A DNA stretch of 64,000 bases from Psychroflexus salis (GTDB taxonomy: Bacteria > Bacteroidota > Bacteroidia > Flavobacteriales > Flavobacteriaceae): positions 124,001 to 188,000 of the forward strand of contig NZ_BMGL01000008.1 of the NCBI RefSeq assembly GCF_014640175.1, written 5' to 3'. Position numbers and translations under genes: made by a program. Below the pieces are notes generated by a model that saw only the letters and a list, made by a program, of their open reading frames with translations, had not been told where the DNA came from and did not search any database. Each line of letters begins with the position of its first letter. Position 1 is the first letter of the stretch. Positions 56,059 through 64,000 of the stretch are shown in pieces.

Positions 56059-56366
56059 ATGTACCCACTATCCAAAGAAGCATTAGAATTTTCCACCCCT
56101 TTGTCTGCAGATACACATGGGATAGCTGGTGTATGGATGTGGTTCATTTCACAAAAACCTAAAACAGCCAATCCCTTAATCAAGAAGCTTTAATCATTCA
56201 CCTTGAGTCTTTAGTGATAAAGAAACGTGATGAAAAAATGTTTAGCCTTGAAGAAGTGACCACGTGTAAACAAGTGCTTCAACCGAACAAAACCAACATC
56301 AAACGCTACAATCTTGGAGAGTTGGGCGTTCAGGAATTGATTAGAGAATTTAAAAAATATGTTTAA
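56059..56366 (+). pseudogene. Plus-strand gene remnant with frameshift
   Basis: MYPLSKEALEFSTPLSADTH..WMWFISQKPKTAN is followed, after a shift near 56170, by QEALIIHLESLVIKKRDEKMF, EEVTTCKQVLQ, NIKRYNLGELGVQELIREF to TAA. The two parts join into a plausible ~100-aa helical protein. It is not recognised, and is the only plus-strand coding remnant in the right-hand region before 63.9 kb. Confidence 0.45.
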
Positions 56367-56403
56367 TGTTTTGGGGTGGGGTTTATTAATGTGCTTCTTT
56401 ATG

Positions 56404-56880
56404 TTACATTTCGGCTTCTTTTAAAAGTGACTCAAACAACAGTGTTCGCTCACGTAAAACTTCAACTTTATAGTGAGCGCAAATAGGAATATACATGGTT
56501 CCCTTATTTTGACTGAACAACTCATCTGAAAAGTTGTTTTGTGCTTCAAAATATTCCTTCCATCGTTGTTGCGAGTCGTCAAATAAATGACGGATGTGTA
56601 CGGGAAGTACTTCATGCAAAACTTCTGAGATACTGTCCATACGATGTTCCCAGCGATCATAAGCATCAATATTACACTGTGTCATTCCCATTGTAGTGAA
56701 ATTGCTTGTGTCTTGCAAGCAAGCTTCTAAAAAATCATCAATTGGATGTGCTTCTTCAGATGTCTTAAACGTCGAACCGACTTCTGATTCTCCAAACTGT
56801 ATAGGTTCCTTACAAGATGTCATGACAAAAAAAGCAATGATCGTAATTATTCTAAAACGTATTATTTTCTGCATATCCAT
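56404..56880 (-). CDS. Lipoprotein with LprI/DUF1311-like domain
   Basis: About 158 aa from the ATG at 56880 (MDMQKIIRFRII); two residues shorter is possible. The signal peptide ends in a lipobox-like MTSC. The mature protein resembles the LprI lysozyme-inhibitor family: FLEACLQDTSNFTTMGMTQCNIDAYDRWEHRMD, then DDSQQRWKEYFEAQ and the ending LRERTLLFESLL. Members protect against lysozyme or are of unknown role (family knowledge). Likely outer-membrane anchored. Confidence 0.65.
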   Translation of the reverse strand: MDMQKIIRFRIITIIAFFVMTSCKEPIQFGESEVGSTFKTSEEAHPIDDFLEACLQDTSNFTTMGMTQCNIDAYDRWEHRMDSISEVLHEVLPVHIRHLFDDSQQRWKEYFEAQNNFSDELFSQNKGTMYIPICAHYKVEVLRERTLLFESLLKEAEM

Positions 56881-56992
56881 TTTTAAAAGGTAAATTATTG
56901 ACACTATTAGGCTCATTATATATTTCATGCTTTAAGGGGCATACTAACTGTTTTGATCCCTATAAAAAAGAGACTCACTAATGATTGGTTAA

Positions 56993-57259
56993 TTATTTCT
57001 TTTCAGTAGAATCCATTCCTATAAACTCATTCAATAGCTTTAAGTCGGGCTTCATTGATGAAGGAAAGCTTGAATATTTAAACTTTCTCTTTTTTGAATC
57101 TACAATTTCTCTGTCGCTATGCACAAAATCCTGTAATTCTTGTTCATTAAGTATGTCGACTAATAAATTGTATTGATCAATGATATCATAGCGATTAGAG
57201 TTGTATTTTATAGCTCTTAGTATTGGTCCTTCTGAGTTTAATAATTCCATGTTTTGCAT
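56993..57259 (-). CDS. Hypothetical small protein
   Basis: 88 aa, soluble, charged C-terminus, not recognised. It lies 73 nt downstream of the 661-aa gene on the same strand. Start at M1 or M4. Confidence 0.5.
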   Translation of the reverse strand: MQNMELLNSEGPILRAIKYNSNRYDIIDQYNLLVDILNEQELQDFVHSDREIVDSKKRKFKYSSFPSSMKPDLKLLNEFIGMDSTEKK

Positions 57260-57332
57260 TGTAAATTGAATTTAATTATTGTTTGTGTTAATTAATTATA
57301 TTTTAAAATTGATTATTTGCTACATATTTATC

Positions 57333-59318
57333 CTAAAAAGGTAAATCATCGTCGTCGTCAGAGTCAATAACTCTTGGTTGAGGCACATCAAAACGCCCCT
57401 CTTGATTTAATTCTACATCTAATAAATTTGCAATAGTGTGTTTTTCTAAATTTCGGGTTAAGACATTTGCTTGTTGATAATTTTTCCCTGTTAAGAAATT
57501 TTTGAATTTTTCAGCATACTCAGCTAAATCAGATTTGGAAGATAATGGGTTTTTCTCAACAAAATCTTCACAATGTTTCTTAAAAAGTGAAACCCTAATA
57601 TTCATTTTAAAATAAAGCTTATGTTCATAAGTATAATTTCCTTTTTTCTGTAGTAACTCTACTAGAAAATGAGAAATGATAGGTCGATCTTCATTTAACT
57701 CATCGATCAATTCATTTTGAAAATCATCATTTTGATAGTTTTTGACAAACCCTGTGGTAACTTTTTTGTTATGTCTAAGATAGAATATATTTAGATTAGG
57801 TTGTTTAAAACGAATTACGCTATTAGATTTCAGCAAAGATTTATAAAGTTCTTTAGCTGCTGTATTAGAATCAGCAATATCTAAACCGTTGTTTAATAAT
57901 TTATTTAAGGTGGAAATAACTTCATTTTGAATACTTTCTCCAGTAGGTTGATTGGGCATGGTCAAATAAATAGAGTAGTGGGAGTTATTGTCTTCAAACA
58001 CTAGTTTCAAAAGTTCAAATTCATTTAGATTATTCCCATCATTATTTTCTAATAATGCTTGTTGAAAGCCTTGTTCAGTCAATTCCCAAATGCCTTTTTT
58101 ATATGGATTTTCAATAGATACCGGCTGCTTGTCAATAGCGTTTGTTTCTTCATCGTAACTCCAGCGTATCCACGATAGGTTTTTAGAATATTGCATATAG
58201 CCAATATTTCCAGCTATATGAAAATCATAATATCCGCTAGTATCTAAAACATTGCCGGACTTGTGAACAACATGATAAGCTTGTTGACCAAAAGGTGCTA
58301 AAAACAAAAATTGGTCATTAGGATCTACCTGAAAATCATTGGTATATATCATTTGCAACAGATAATTTCCTTTACTATCCTTTAGATTGACTAATTGTAA
58401 GTTATCGATATAAAGAGAATCACTCAACATATCACTCAATGCACTCATCGGTTTATTTAGAAGGTTTAACCCCATTAACTCAAACTCTTGACCATCAAAA
58501 GTAAGTAGATTTATGAATTGCCTAAAAAAACGATCATCATTCACCAATTCATATACGGGTTGCTCTTGGTCAAACAAATTGTAGTCAACATTCTCATCTG
58601 GAAGAAAGGATTCCATTTCAAATTGAGTAAAAATATATTGGATGGATTGATCATTCCTTATCACATGGGGTATGGCATCAATAGCTACAAGATTACGTTG
58701 CGCCAATTGCACAAAAAAATCTACCATAACTTTAGGGAAACGTTTAAAAACATTGTGTTCAAACCAGCAATAAATATCTTTAGTTTCAAAATTTAAATCA
58801 CCTGCATGAACCCCATTTTTTTCTGCGGCAGCATGCAATAATCCTTGAATATTACTTTTCGAAATATTCAAAACTTCTAAAGTCCTTGACCAAGATAGAT
58901 AATAGCTTTTAGGGCGTCTTTGGAAAGGATTAACTTCAGAGACTAATTGAATATACTGAGAATAAAATTCAAAGAAAGTCAAATCACAAGCAAACAAATC
59001 TTCCAATTCTTGATTCAGTTCAAATTCTTGATCACTAGGCGTGTCAATCTGAACTTCTAAACAATCAAAGCAAAGTTCTTTTAAGTAATCTGGGATTTCG
59101 TTAAACGAAGAATATTTTAGTGATGCACCTTTTTCTATCAAGCAAGGGTAAATGGAGTACAATGTGCTAATTTTTTCTTTATTACGTATTCCCCAATATT
59201 GAAGAAATGTTAGCAGATTCATTGGTATCGTTTTTGGGAAACCCTGGATGGTATCCCATAAAAGGAAATAACGATTATTGGTTTGCTTATCTTTAAATGT
59301 GTAAATAGGATTTGCCAT
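57333..59318 (-). CDS. Large unknown protein with SSB-like acidic C-terminal tip
   Basis: A 661-aa protein with no domain I recognise. It is helical and Asn/Gln/Phe rich; the middle (residues ~270-390) looks beta-rich, and no TM segment is visible. The last residues, DSDDDDDLPF, copy the acidic tip that ends single-strand DNA-binding proteins (DDDIPF type), the docking site for DNA-repair enzymes in SSB. No OB-fold is visible here, so the match is limited to the tail. First gene downstream of the paralogue pair at 59.4-61.5 kb. Confidence 0.6.
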   Translation of the reverse strand: MANPIYTFKDKQTNNRYFLLWDTIQGFPKTIPMNLLTFLQYWGIRNKEKISTLYSIYPCLIEKGASLKYSSFNEIPDYLKELCFDCLEVQIDTPSDQEFELNQELEDLFACDLTFFEFYSQYIQLVSEVNPFQRRPKSYYLSWSRTLEVLNISKSNIQGLLHAAAEKNGVHAGDLNFETKDIYCWFEHNVFKRFPKVMVDFFVQLAQRNLVAIDAIPHVIRNDQSIQYIFTQFEMESFLPDENVDYNLFDQEQPVYELVNDDRFFRQFINLLTFDGQEFELMGLNLLNKPMSALSDMLSDSLYIDNLQLVNLKDSKGNYLLQMIYTNDFQVDPNDQFLFLAPFGQQAYHVVHKSGNVLDTSGYYDFHIAGNIGYMQYSKNLSWIRWSYDEETNAIDKQPVSIENPYKKGIWELTEQGFQQALLENNDGNNLNEFELLKLVFEDNNSHYSIYLTMPNQPTGESIQNEVISTLNKLLNNGLDIADSNTAAKELYKSLLKSNSVIRFKQPNLNIFYLRHNKKVTTGFVKNYQNDDFQNELIDELNEDRPIISHFLVELLQKKGNYTYEHKLYFKMNIRVSLFKKHCEDFVEKNPLSSKSDLAEYAEKFKNFLTGKNYQQANVLTRNLEKHTIANLLDVELNQEGRFDVPQPRVIDSDDDDDLPF

Positions 59319-59375
59319 TATTTTATTTTTTTAAATTTTAATTTTTAGCAATTTGATTTTTATGTTTTTTTTGTG

Positions 59376-60320
59376 TTAGCATCTTTTTTTTAGTGTTGTA
59401 AATAAATTTTGAAATTTATCAGTAAAATAATGAGCTGATAATATGTATAATTGTTCAAAATCATTGATGTTTAAATGATAAAAACTTATACTTTCTAAAG
59501 AATTAGGTAAGTTACCCTGCAATCCCTTTATAACTTCTTGATAATTACCTTGCAACCATGGGCAAAGCCCCAAATTTTTGATGCTATTTTGCTCACAATA
59601 CTCTAAAATAGCATCAAACGTCATATCCTTAAGATTAAAAACTTTAGGTTTAGAAAGAAAGAAATCACTAACTGACTGACTATTGTAGGCAGCTTCGCCA
59701 ACTAGTGTTGTTTGTTTAATATTGATTCCAATGGTATCCAGTGATTCTTCGTCAACCCATATACTTCCCTGCACAAGTTTCATTTGAACGTTTTGGTTTG
59801 CTATATAAAAACGAGCTGAACAGCTAATTCGTTTCATTTTAAAAACATGACCATAGTTTCCAGAATTGTATTCTTGACTTTCTGTAAAGGTTTTAGGGTC
59901 TATAAACCCCGAATCTCCTTCTTTTAATTCTTTAACTTTTTCAAATCCCCAGTCTAAACGAGCATATTGATCTCTTATATCTATAGGATAATGAGAAAAA
60001 TCACAAATCAATATAAATTCATCTCTTAAAATTGGACTCAAATAACCCATCACCACGTCAGATAGGATTGCGTAACCACCGCCACCTTCATTTAAGCCTT
60101 CATTTAATGAGACCAAATAATCTATTTTGATGTTTCGTGATTTTAACTCAGCAACAGATACTAATATATCCTTATTTATCCATTCCGCATTCGTAGGGAT
60201 GTTTTCATAAGATTGAGTCCATTTCATATCGTCTTTTTCAACGAAAAATAGTTTATCAATCGACAGGTTAGAGTATACATCAAGGTAGGGTCCTGAAGCC
60301 AAGTATAATAGCGTTTTCAT
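59376..60320 (-). CDS. Rossmann-like protein of a local paralogous family (copy A)
   Basis: A 314-aa protein. TLLYLASGPYLDVYS (strand and Gly loop), LFFVEKDDMKW (acidic strand 2), IDYLVSLNEGLNEGGGGYAILSD and FILICDFSHYPIDIRDQYARLDW follow the order of a SAM-dependent methyltransferase fold, but a catalytic motif is not evident. The C-terminal 150 residues contain NQNVQMKLVQGSIWVDEESLD and SLESISFYHLNINDF. Two nt after copy B, so co-transcribed. Confidence 0.6.
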   Translation of the reverse strand: MKTLLYLASGPYLDVYSNLSIDKLFFVEKDDMKWTQSYENIPTNAEWINKDILVSVAELKSRNIKIDYLVSLNEGLNEGGGGYAILSDVVMGYLSPILRDEFILICDFSHYPIDIRDQYARLDWGFEKVKELKEGDSGFIDPKTFTESQEYNSGNYGHVFKMKRISCSARFYIANQNVQMKLVQGSIWVDEESLDTIGINIKQTTLVGEAAYNSQSVSDFFLSKPKVFNLKDMTFDAILEYCEQNSIKNLGLCPWLQGNYQEVIKGLQGNLPNSLESISFYHLNINDFEQLYILSAHYFTDKFQNLFTTLKKRC

Positions 60321-60322
60321 AA

Positions 60323-61477
60323 TTAATTATTTAATTTCATTACCGTTTGAAGTAAACCTTGAATAAATTGATTATTTGTTCTTGATTTAACTCGAAGCTC
60401 ATTAGAATCAATTTTTATTTCCGAAAAACGAAAGTCTTCATCAGCCTTCAAAGCTTGTGTAATCTCAGCACAAAGTTTTTGCATTAAAGAACTGTAGCCC
60501 ATTTTGATAACCGAAAGGTATTGATTGTTATAAGCATCACTTTGAATGATATCTGTGAAAAAATTAGGGTATGCGGCTATAATTTGGTCTGCATAACTCT
60601 TATAAATCCCTGCAAAATCATTTTTATTTAGATGGTAAAATCGCACTTCCTTTACCTGTGTGCATTGATGGTTTTCTAACAAATTAAAAACATCTTCATA
60701 ATCACCTGCACCCCAAGTAGTCAAGCCTAAAACTTCAGCTCTAATTGATTCCGCATCTTGTAATATTTCTTCAACAGATTTATTGTTTAGGTTATGCACA
60801 TTGGTTTTTGCACTAAAAAATTCTGAAGAAGTTTGGAAATTTCTATTTTCTCTACTTGGTAAACGAACTCCATCATTTGAAAGCTTTATGCCTATATAGT
60901 CTAAATCATCGGCATCACTCCAAATACTTCCATGTATAAGCTTTACTTTAATTTGATTATTTTTTATTTGAAATACTGTTTGTAAATTTACTTTACGTAT
61001 TTTAAAAACTTGACCAAAAGCCCCATTTTCAGAAGCATAAGTAGTAAAAATACGTGGATTGATGTAATTTTTATCACCCGGGAATAGTTCGCAAGTCTTT
61101 TCTATAGCCCAGTCTAATCTAGATATTGATTTGTAAATCGTTGTTTTATAAGGATTTAAATCGGTAATTAAGGTAAACTGATCTTTTAGCAAAGGGTAGA
61201 GATAGCCCATCAAAAAATCAGAAAACAGGGGATACACTCCACCACCATCAAACAAACCTTCATTTATCACCACTAAACAATCAATTCGCACGTTATCCCT
61301 TTTTAGCCGATCAATTGACAATAGCGCATCTTTACCAATAAACCGAATATGGGTCGGTTCATCAGGATAATTTTTTCTTAGCCCTGCATTGTAATCTATA
61401 AAGTACATTGCTTCAAAAGGCATTGAATAATATTTTTTTTTAATTGCGCCAGATGCTAAGTAAACTAAAGTTTTCAT
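60323..61477 (-). CDS. Rossmann-like protein of a local paralogous family (copy B)
   Basis: 384 aa, the longest copy. It shares with copy A TLVYLASGAI, MYFIDYNAG, IDCLVVINEGLFDGGGVYPLFSD and the YHLNKNDFAGIY block, and has an extra C-terminal helical part (residues ~310-384). Overall similarity to A is moderate, so this is an older duplication than that of the 62806 copy. Function unknown; methyltransferase-like fold inferred. Confidence 0.6.
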   Translation of the reverse strand: MKTLVYLASGAIKKKYYSMPFEAMYFIDYNAGLRKNYPDEPTHIRFIGKDALLSIDRLKRDNVRIDCLVVINEGLFDGGGVYPLFSDFLMGYLYPLLKDQFTLITDLNPYKTTIYKSISRLDWAIEKTCELFPGDKNYINPRIFTTYASENGAFGQVFKIRKVNLQTVFQIKNNQIKVKLIHGSIWSDADDLDYIGIKLSNDGVRLPSRENRNFQTSSEFFSAKTNVHNLNNKSVEEILQDAESIRAEVLGLTTWGAGDYEDVFNLLENHQCTQVKEVRFYHLNKNDFAGIYKSYADQIIAAYPNFFTDIIQSDAYNNQYLSVIKMGYSSLMQKLCAEITQALKADEDFRFSEIKIDSNELRVKSRTNNQFIQGLLQTVMKLNN

Positions 61478-61542
61478 GAATTTTGATTAAGTTTTATTTT
61501 AAAAAAATATTATCGATTATTATCCTGATTATTCTAAGTGAG

Positions 61543-62766
61543 CTATTCTTTTATCAATCTAATTGATAAACCAAGACCATTGTAATAGTCATCTACTTTA
61601 TGAGTTTTAAATTTAATCTTTCCAAGTTCTAATTCAAATTCTACGATATACCCATCTGATGTCCAAAACATAGCATAACTCCCTTTACCGCTAAAGTATT
61701 TGTATGTGTACAGTGATTCTCCTTCCCAAAAAGTAACAAATGAGGCTCTTCTTATGCCATTTGGTTTTATATTTAAACCTGTACTTTTTACATTTCTATA
61801 ATCTAAAAAATAAAACTGTTTCCAATAACTTACATCTAATAGCGACAAAAGACCTTGTCGGTCTTGATTTGTCGCATGTTTGATAAGGTTATTAAAATCA
61901 GATAATGAAGCAATTCTATATTCTTTAGGCAATTGTTTGCTTATCGTTTTACACGCAAAATAGTTATACAGCATATATCCATTTTCCGAATCGTTTTTAT
62001 AGTAACAATATGCTGGTTTTTGTAAACGTGTTTCTTCTCCCCATTTTTTTGGATTTTCTATTTTAGGTATTTGAGCTATTTTAAAACTTAAGTGATTAAA
62101 ATCTTCTGAAGCCCAAATTTTCCTTTTAATTTCAATGTAGTTTTCATTGATTGATTCATTTTTATTTTTAACAAGCCTTACAAAACCAGAAATGAAATTA
62201 CTATTTGCCCAAGCTTCAATTTTTTTGTAATTGGGAGTGTTCCCAACACAAAATGTTCCTACGGTTAAATTGTCTTTTTCCAAATAAGCCCAACTTGTGA
62301 ATGTACCATAATCATGAGGTACCGCTTGAAAACCCAATTTACCATTACCGCTGTGATTACCGCCTTTCCATTTACCCCTTTTTTTAAGGTCTTTAAGAGA
62401 TTTTATATTATTCTTTTGCCTGTTTTGATTATAATCCCAAGTTGAATCCCATAGGTGGGTCTCATCATCTTCAAACAAGTAGCCACATATTCTTACAAGG
62501 TCTTTCCATTCATCCAAGGTTGGCAACCTGAAATCATCTTCAACTATTTCATTTATATTTTTAATTGCAAATTCATTATAACAGTATCCTAAATGTGAAT
62601 TATTGGAATCGAAATTATACCAATGGTAACATGGGATTTTTAAATTGTTGTATTTTTCAAGCTTCATTTTATTGATAGCAAAATCAATTTCAAGCCCATC
62701 CTTGAAGGTTTTCTGGGCTAAATTTTTTGTTTGCCAAAATAAGTTGTTTACTATTATTGTATCCAT
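61543..62766 (-). CDS. Double FISUMP-domain protein
   Basis: A 407-aa protein with two FISUMP-like repeats: NNLFWQTKNLAQKTFKDG, YHWYNFD..HLGYCYNEFAI and DFRLPTLDEWKDLV; then KIWASEDFNHLSF, AYCYYKNDSENGYMLYNYFA and EYRIASLSDFNNLI. FISUMP domains have a C-type-lectin-like fold and are repeated in Bacteroidota and Fibrobacter surface proteins. No signal peptide is visible, so it looks intracellular, as the broken copy at 54.4-54.9 kb probably was. Confidence 0.7.
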   Translation of the reverse strand: MDTIIVNNLFWQTKNLAQKTFKDGLEIDFAINKMKLEKYNNLKIPCYHWYNFDSNNSHLGYCYNEFAIKNINEIVEDDFRLPTLDEWKDLVRICGYLFEDDETHLWDSTWDYNQNRQKNNIKSLKDLKKRGKWKGGNHSGNGKLGFQAVPHDYGTFTSWAYLEKDNLTVGTFCVGNTPNYKKIEAWANSNFISGFVRLVKNKNESINENYIEIKRKIWASEDFNHLSFKIAQIPKIENPKKWGEETRLQKPAYCYYKNDSENGYMLYNYFACKTISKQLPKEYRIASLSDFNNLIKHATNQDRQGLLSLLDVSYWKQFYFLDYRNVKSTGLNIKPNGIRRASFVTFWEGESLYTYKYFSGKGSYAMFWTSDGYIVEFELELGKIKFKTHKVDDYYNGLGLSIRLIKE

Positions 62767-62805
62767 AATTTAATGCGTTTTAATATATATAAAGATTAAT
62801 AGCGT

Positions 62806-63237
62806 TCATTCTATAATTTGACAACTCACATTACTTTCTAATTCCTTGACCTTTTCAAATCCCCAGTTTAAATTCGCATAATAATCTCTCACATCTAATG
62901 GATAATGAGAAAAATCACAAATCAATATAATTTCATCTCTTAAAATTGGACTCAAATAACCCATCATCTCGTCAGATAGGATTGCATAACCACTGCCACC
63001 TTCTTTTAATCCTTCATTTAATGAGACCAAATAATCTATTTTGATTTCTCGTTCCTTTAAATCATCAATCGTTTTAAGTACATCCAAACAAATCCATTCT
63101 GTATTTATTGGAATTTTTTGATAAGAGCTTTTATATAGACAGTCATTTTTTTCTATGAAATAGAGTTTGTCAAATGCTAATTGATTATAGTTTTTAAGAT
63201 AAGGGCCAGCTGCTAAATAACAAAATGTCTTATTCAT
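62806..63237 (-). CDS. Truncated copy (C) of the Rossmann-like family
   Basis: 143 aa matching the first half of copy A nearly residue for residue (NKTFCYLAAGPYLKNY, KIDYLVSLNEGLKEGGSGYAILSD, GYLSPILRDEIILICDFSHYPLDVRD), then ending early at LESNVSCQIIE. DNA over about 62900-63050 is strikingly close to copy A (about 60000-60150). It is a partial duplicate: possibly a non-functional remnant, possibly a donor for recombination. Confidence 0.55.
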   Translation of the reverse strand: MNKTFCYLAAGPYLKNYNQLAFDKLYFIEKNDCLYKSSYQKIPINTEWICLDVLKTIDDLKEREIKIDYLVSLNEGLKEGGSGYAILSDEMMGYLSPILRDEIILICDFSHYPLDVRDYYANLNWGFEKVKELESNVSCQIIE

Positions 63238-63242
63238 AAATA

Positions 63243-63710
63243 CTAAACTTTTAGCTCAGGAAAAACTTTTCCTAAATCTTGTTCAATAGGTTGTGGAACA
63301 AATGCTATTAAAGTAAAATAAATTGCTTTTGGAATCACAGAAAAGAGGATAAAGGTAATTTTATCAATGGCTGGATCTATAAAGTAAAAAGCTATTGCTA
63401 AATAAATTAAAATATCAGAAATCTCTCTAAAAATCACTGTGAAACGTTGGAATTTTTTTATGGTAAAAACATTTTTTTTAATAGGGGGTAACTCAGGGAA
63501 TATAATAGATAAATCGTAAGGATTTCTGATAGGAGCAAAACAAGTTAAAGTTGAGACAAATACCAACCCAATAGTGATAAATAAAAAAGTAATGATAAGA
63601 AAGGGGCTTAAAGCTAAGCTAATATAGCCAACACCTTCTAATTTAGCATACATTAATATTATAAATAGTGATGTATGTAATGCCCGGTTTATGTTATAAA
63701 ATATTTTCAT
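63243..63710 (-). CDS. Hypothetical membrane protein
   Basis: A 155-aa protein with four hydrophobic segments (about residues 8-35, 38-62, 95-112, 115-140). The repeated-looking motifs NPYDLSIIFPELPPI and EQDLGKVFPELKV face the same side. Not recognised. 5 nt before copy C, same strand, so it heads this transcript. Confidence 0.55.
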   Translation of the reverse strand: MKIFYNINRALHTSLFIILMYAKLEGVGYISLALSPFLIITFLFITIGLVFVSTLTCFAPIRNPYDLSIIFPELPPIKKNVFTIKKFQRFTVIFREISDILIYLAIAFYFIDPAIDKITFILFSVIPKAIYFTLIAFVPQPIEQDLGKVFPELKV

Positions 63711-63887
63711 TATTATATAATTTTAGTAGAAATTGATTAACCAATCTTCTATAATAAAACGACTAGAAATGATAATCTTCCTTATTAAAACTAACTTACC
63801 ATATTTAAATCTACTATTTTTTAAAAAAAGTATCTTGCGCAAGTTTTTTTAAGACAAAAGTTCATCTATTAAAATAAATTAAGAAAA

Positions 63888-64000
63888 ATGAAAAAGCTAT
63901 ACCTATTAATTATCTTCATTACCTGGTTTGCCCATGGGCAAAAAGAACATAAAAGCATAAATAATTTGCTGTACGACAAAGAGTTAAATTTAGAAAAAAC
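63888..64000 (+). CDS. Secreted protein, 5' end only (runs out of the window)
   Basis: From ATG 63888: MKKLYLLIIFITWFAHGQKE, a clear signal peptide ending in HGQ, followed by HKSINNLLYDKELNLEK. The frame is open to the last base. Divergent from the membrane protein gene. Too short to name. Confidence 0.6.
   Translation, partial: MKKLYLLIIFITWFAHGQKEHKSINNLLYDKELNLEK

Overview
The window is AT-rich DNA that looks like a Flavobacteriaceae (Bacteroidota) chromosome. The evidence is a bacillithiol cysteine ligase (BshC), a fused SecDF, a peptidase with a type IX secretion C-terminal domain, Bacteroidota -7 elements (TAnnTTTG) just upstream of several genes, and DUF349, DUF2911 and DUF6588 proteins typical of this group. 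I cannot name the genus.

Layout. (1) 0.1-17.4 kb is core chromosome: methyltransferase, DUF349 protein, bshC, PLP decarboxylase, DUF2911 protein, gyrB, outer-membrane-type DUF6588 protein, mdh, secDF, a small membrane protein, pcm and a secreted S51 peptidase. (2) tRNA-Arg(ACG) at 17.49 kb is the attachment site of a 21.6 kb island (17.55-39.16 kb). A 13-bp copy of the tRNA 3' end recurs at 39146-39158, next to a tyrosine integrase (37673-38950). The island carries a small replication/excision-like module with a tandem pair of proteins bearing an HxH motif, a serine recombinase, a type I restriction-modification system (hsdM-hsdS-147-aa gene-hsdR), a run of single-gene cassettes (HNH protein, DUF262-AlbA_2 fusion, secreted protein, PD-(D/E)XK-like protein) separated by integron attC-like inverted repeats, an SRAP/HMCES-type protein, and a 670-bp extremely AT-rich stretch. 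(3) Right of attR lies the 3' stump of a second recombinase gene, of serine type. Its last codons read through the antisense tRNA end, so an older element used the same tRNA before the tyrosine-integrase island inserted.

(4) 39.5-63.7 kb is an almost wholly minus-strand accessory region. Its core (52.4 to 40.7 kb, transcribed right to left, mostly tightly spaced) resembles a TerY-P phosphorylation triad: Ser/Thr kinase, TerY-like von Willebrand A protein and PP2C phosphatase. These come with a second, MIDAS-defective vWA protein, a protein made of six 21-residue repeats, a LIM plus DA1-type zinc peptidase, a membrane coiled-coil protein and a DUF1566/Lcl-domain protein that share an N-terminal helical module, small membrane, zinc-ribbon and lipoproteins, and a Rossmann-like protein with paralogues at 59-63 kb. 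Upstream of this core, 52.7-56.4 kb is a graveyard (dual-specificity phosphatase, FISUMP protein and P-loop kinase, all broken). At 57-63.7 kb are a 661-aa unknown protein with an SSB-like acidic tip, three copies of the Rossmann-like family and a double FISUMP protein. A plus-strand secreted protein starts at 63888 and runs out of the window.

Working model (inference): the 40.7-63.7 kb genes form a kinase/phosphatase-regulated, envelope-linked conflict or stress system with several lectin-fold-like (DUF1566/FISUMP) modules. No effector is proven. Bases 1-124 hold no gene that I can support.
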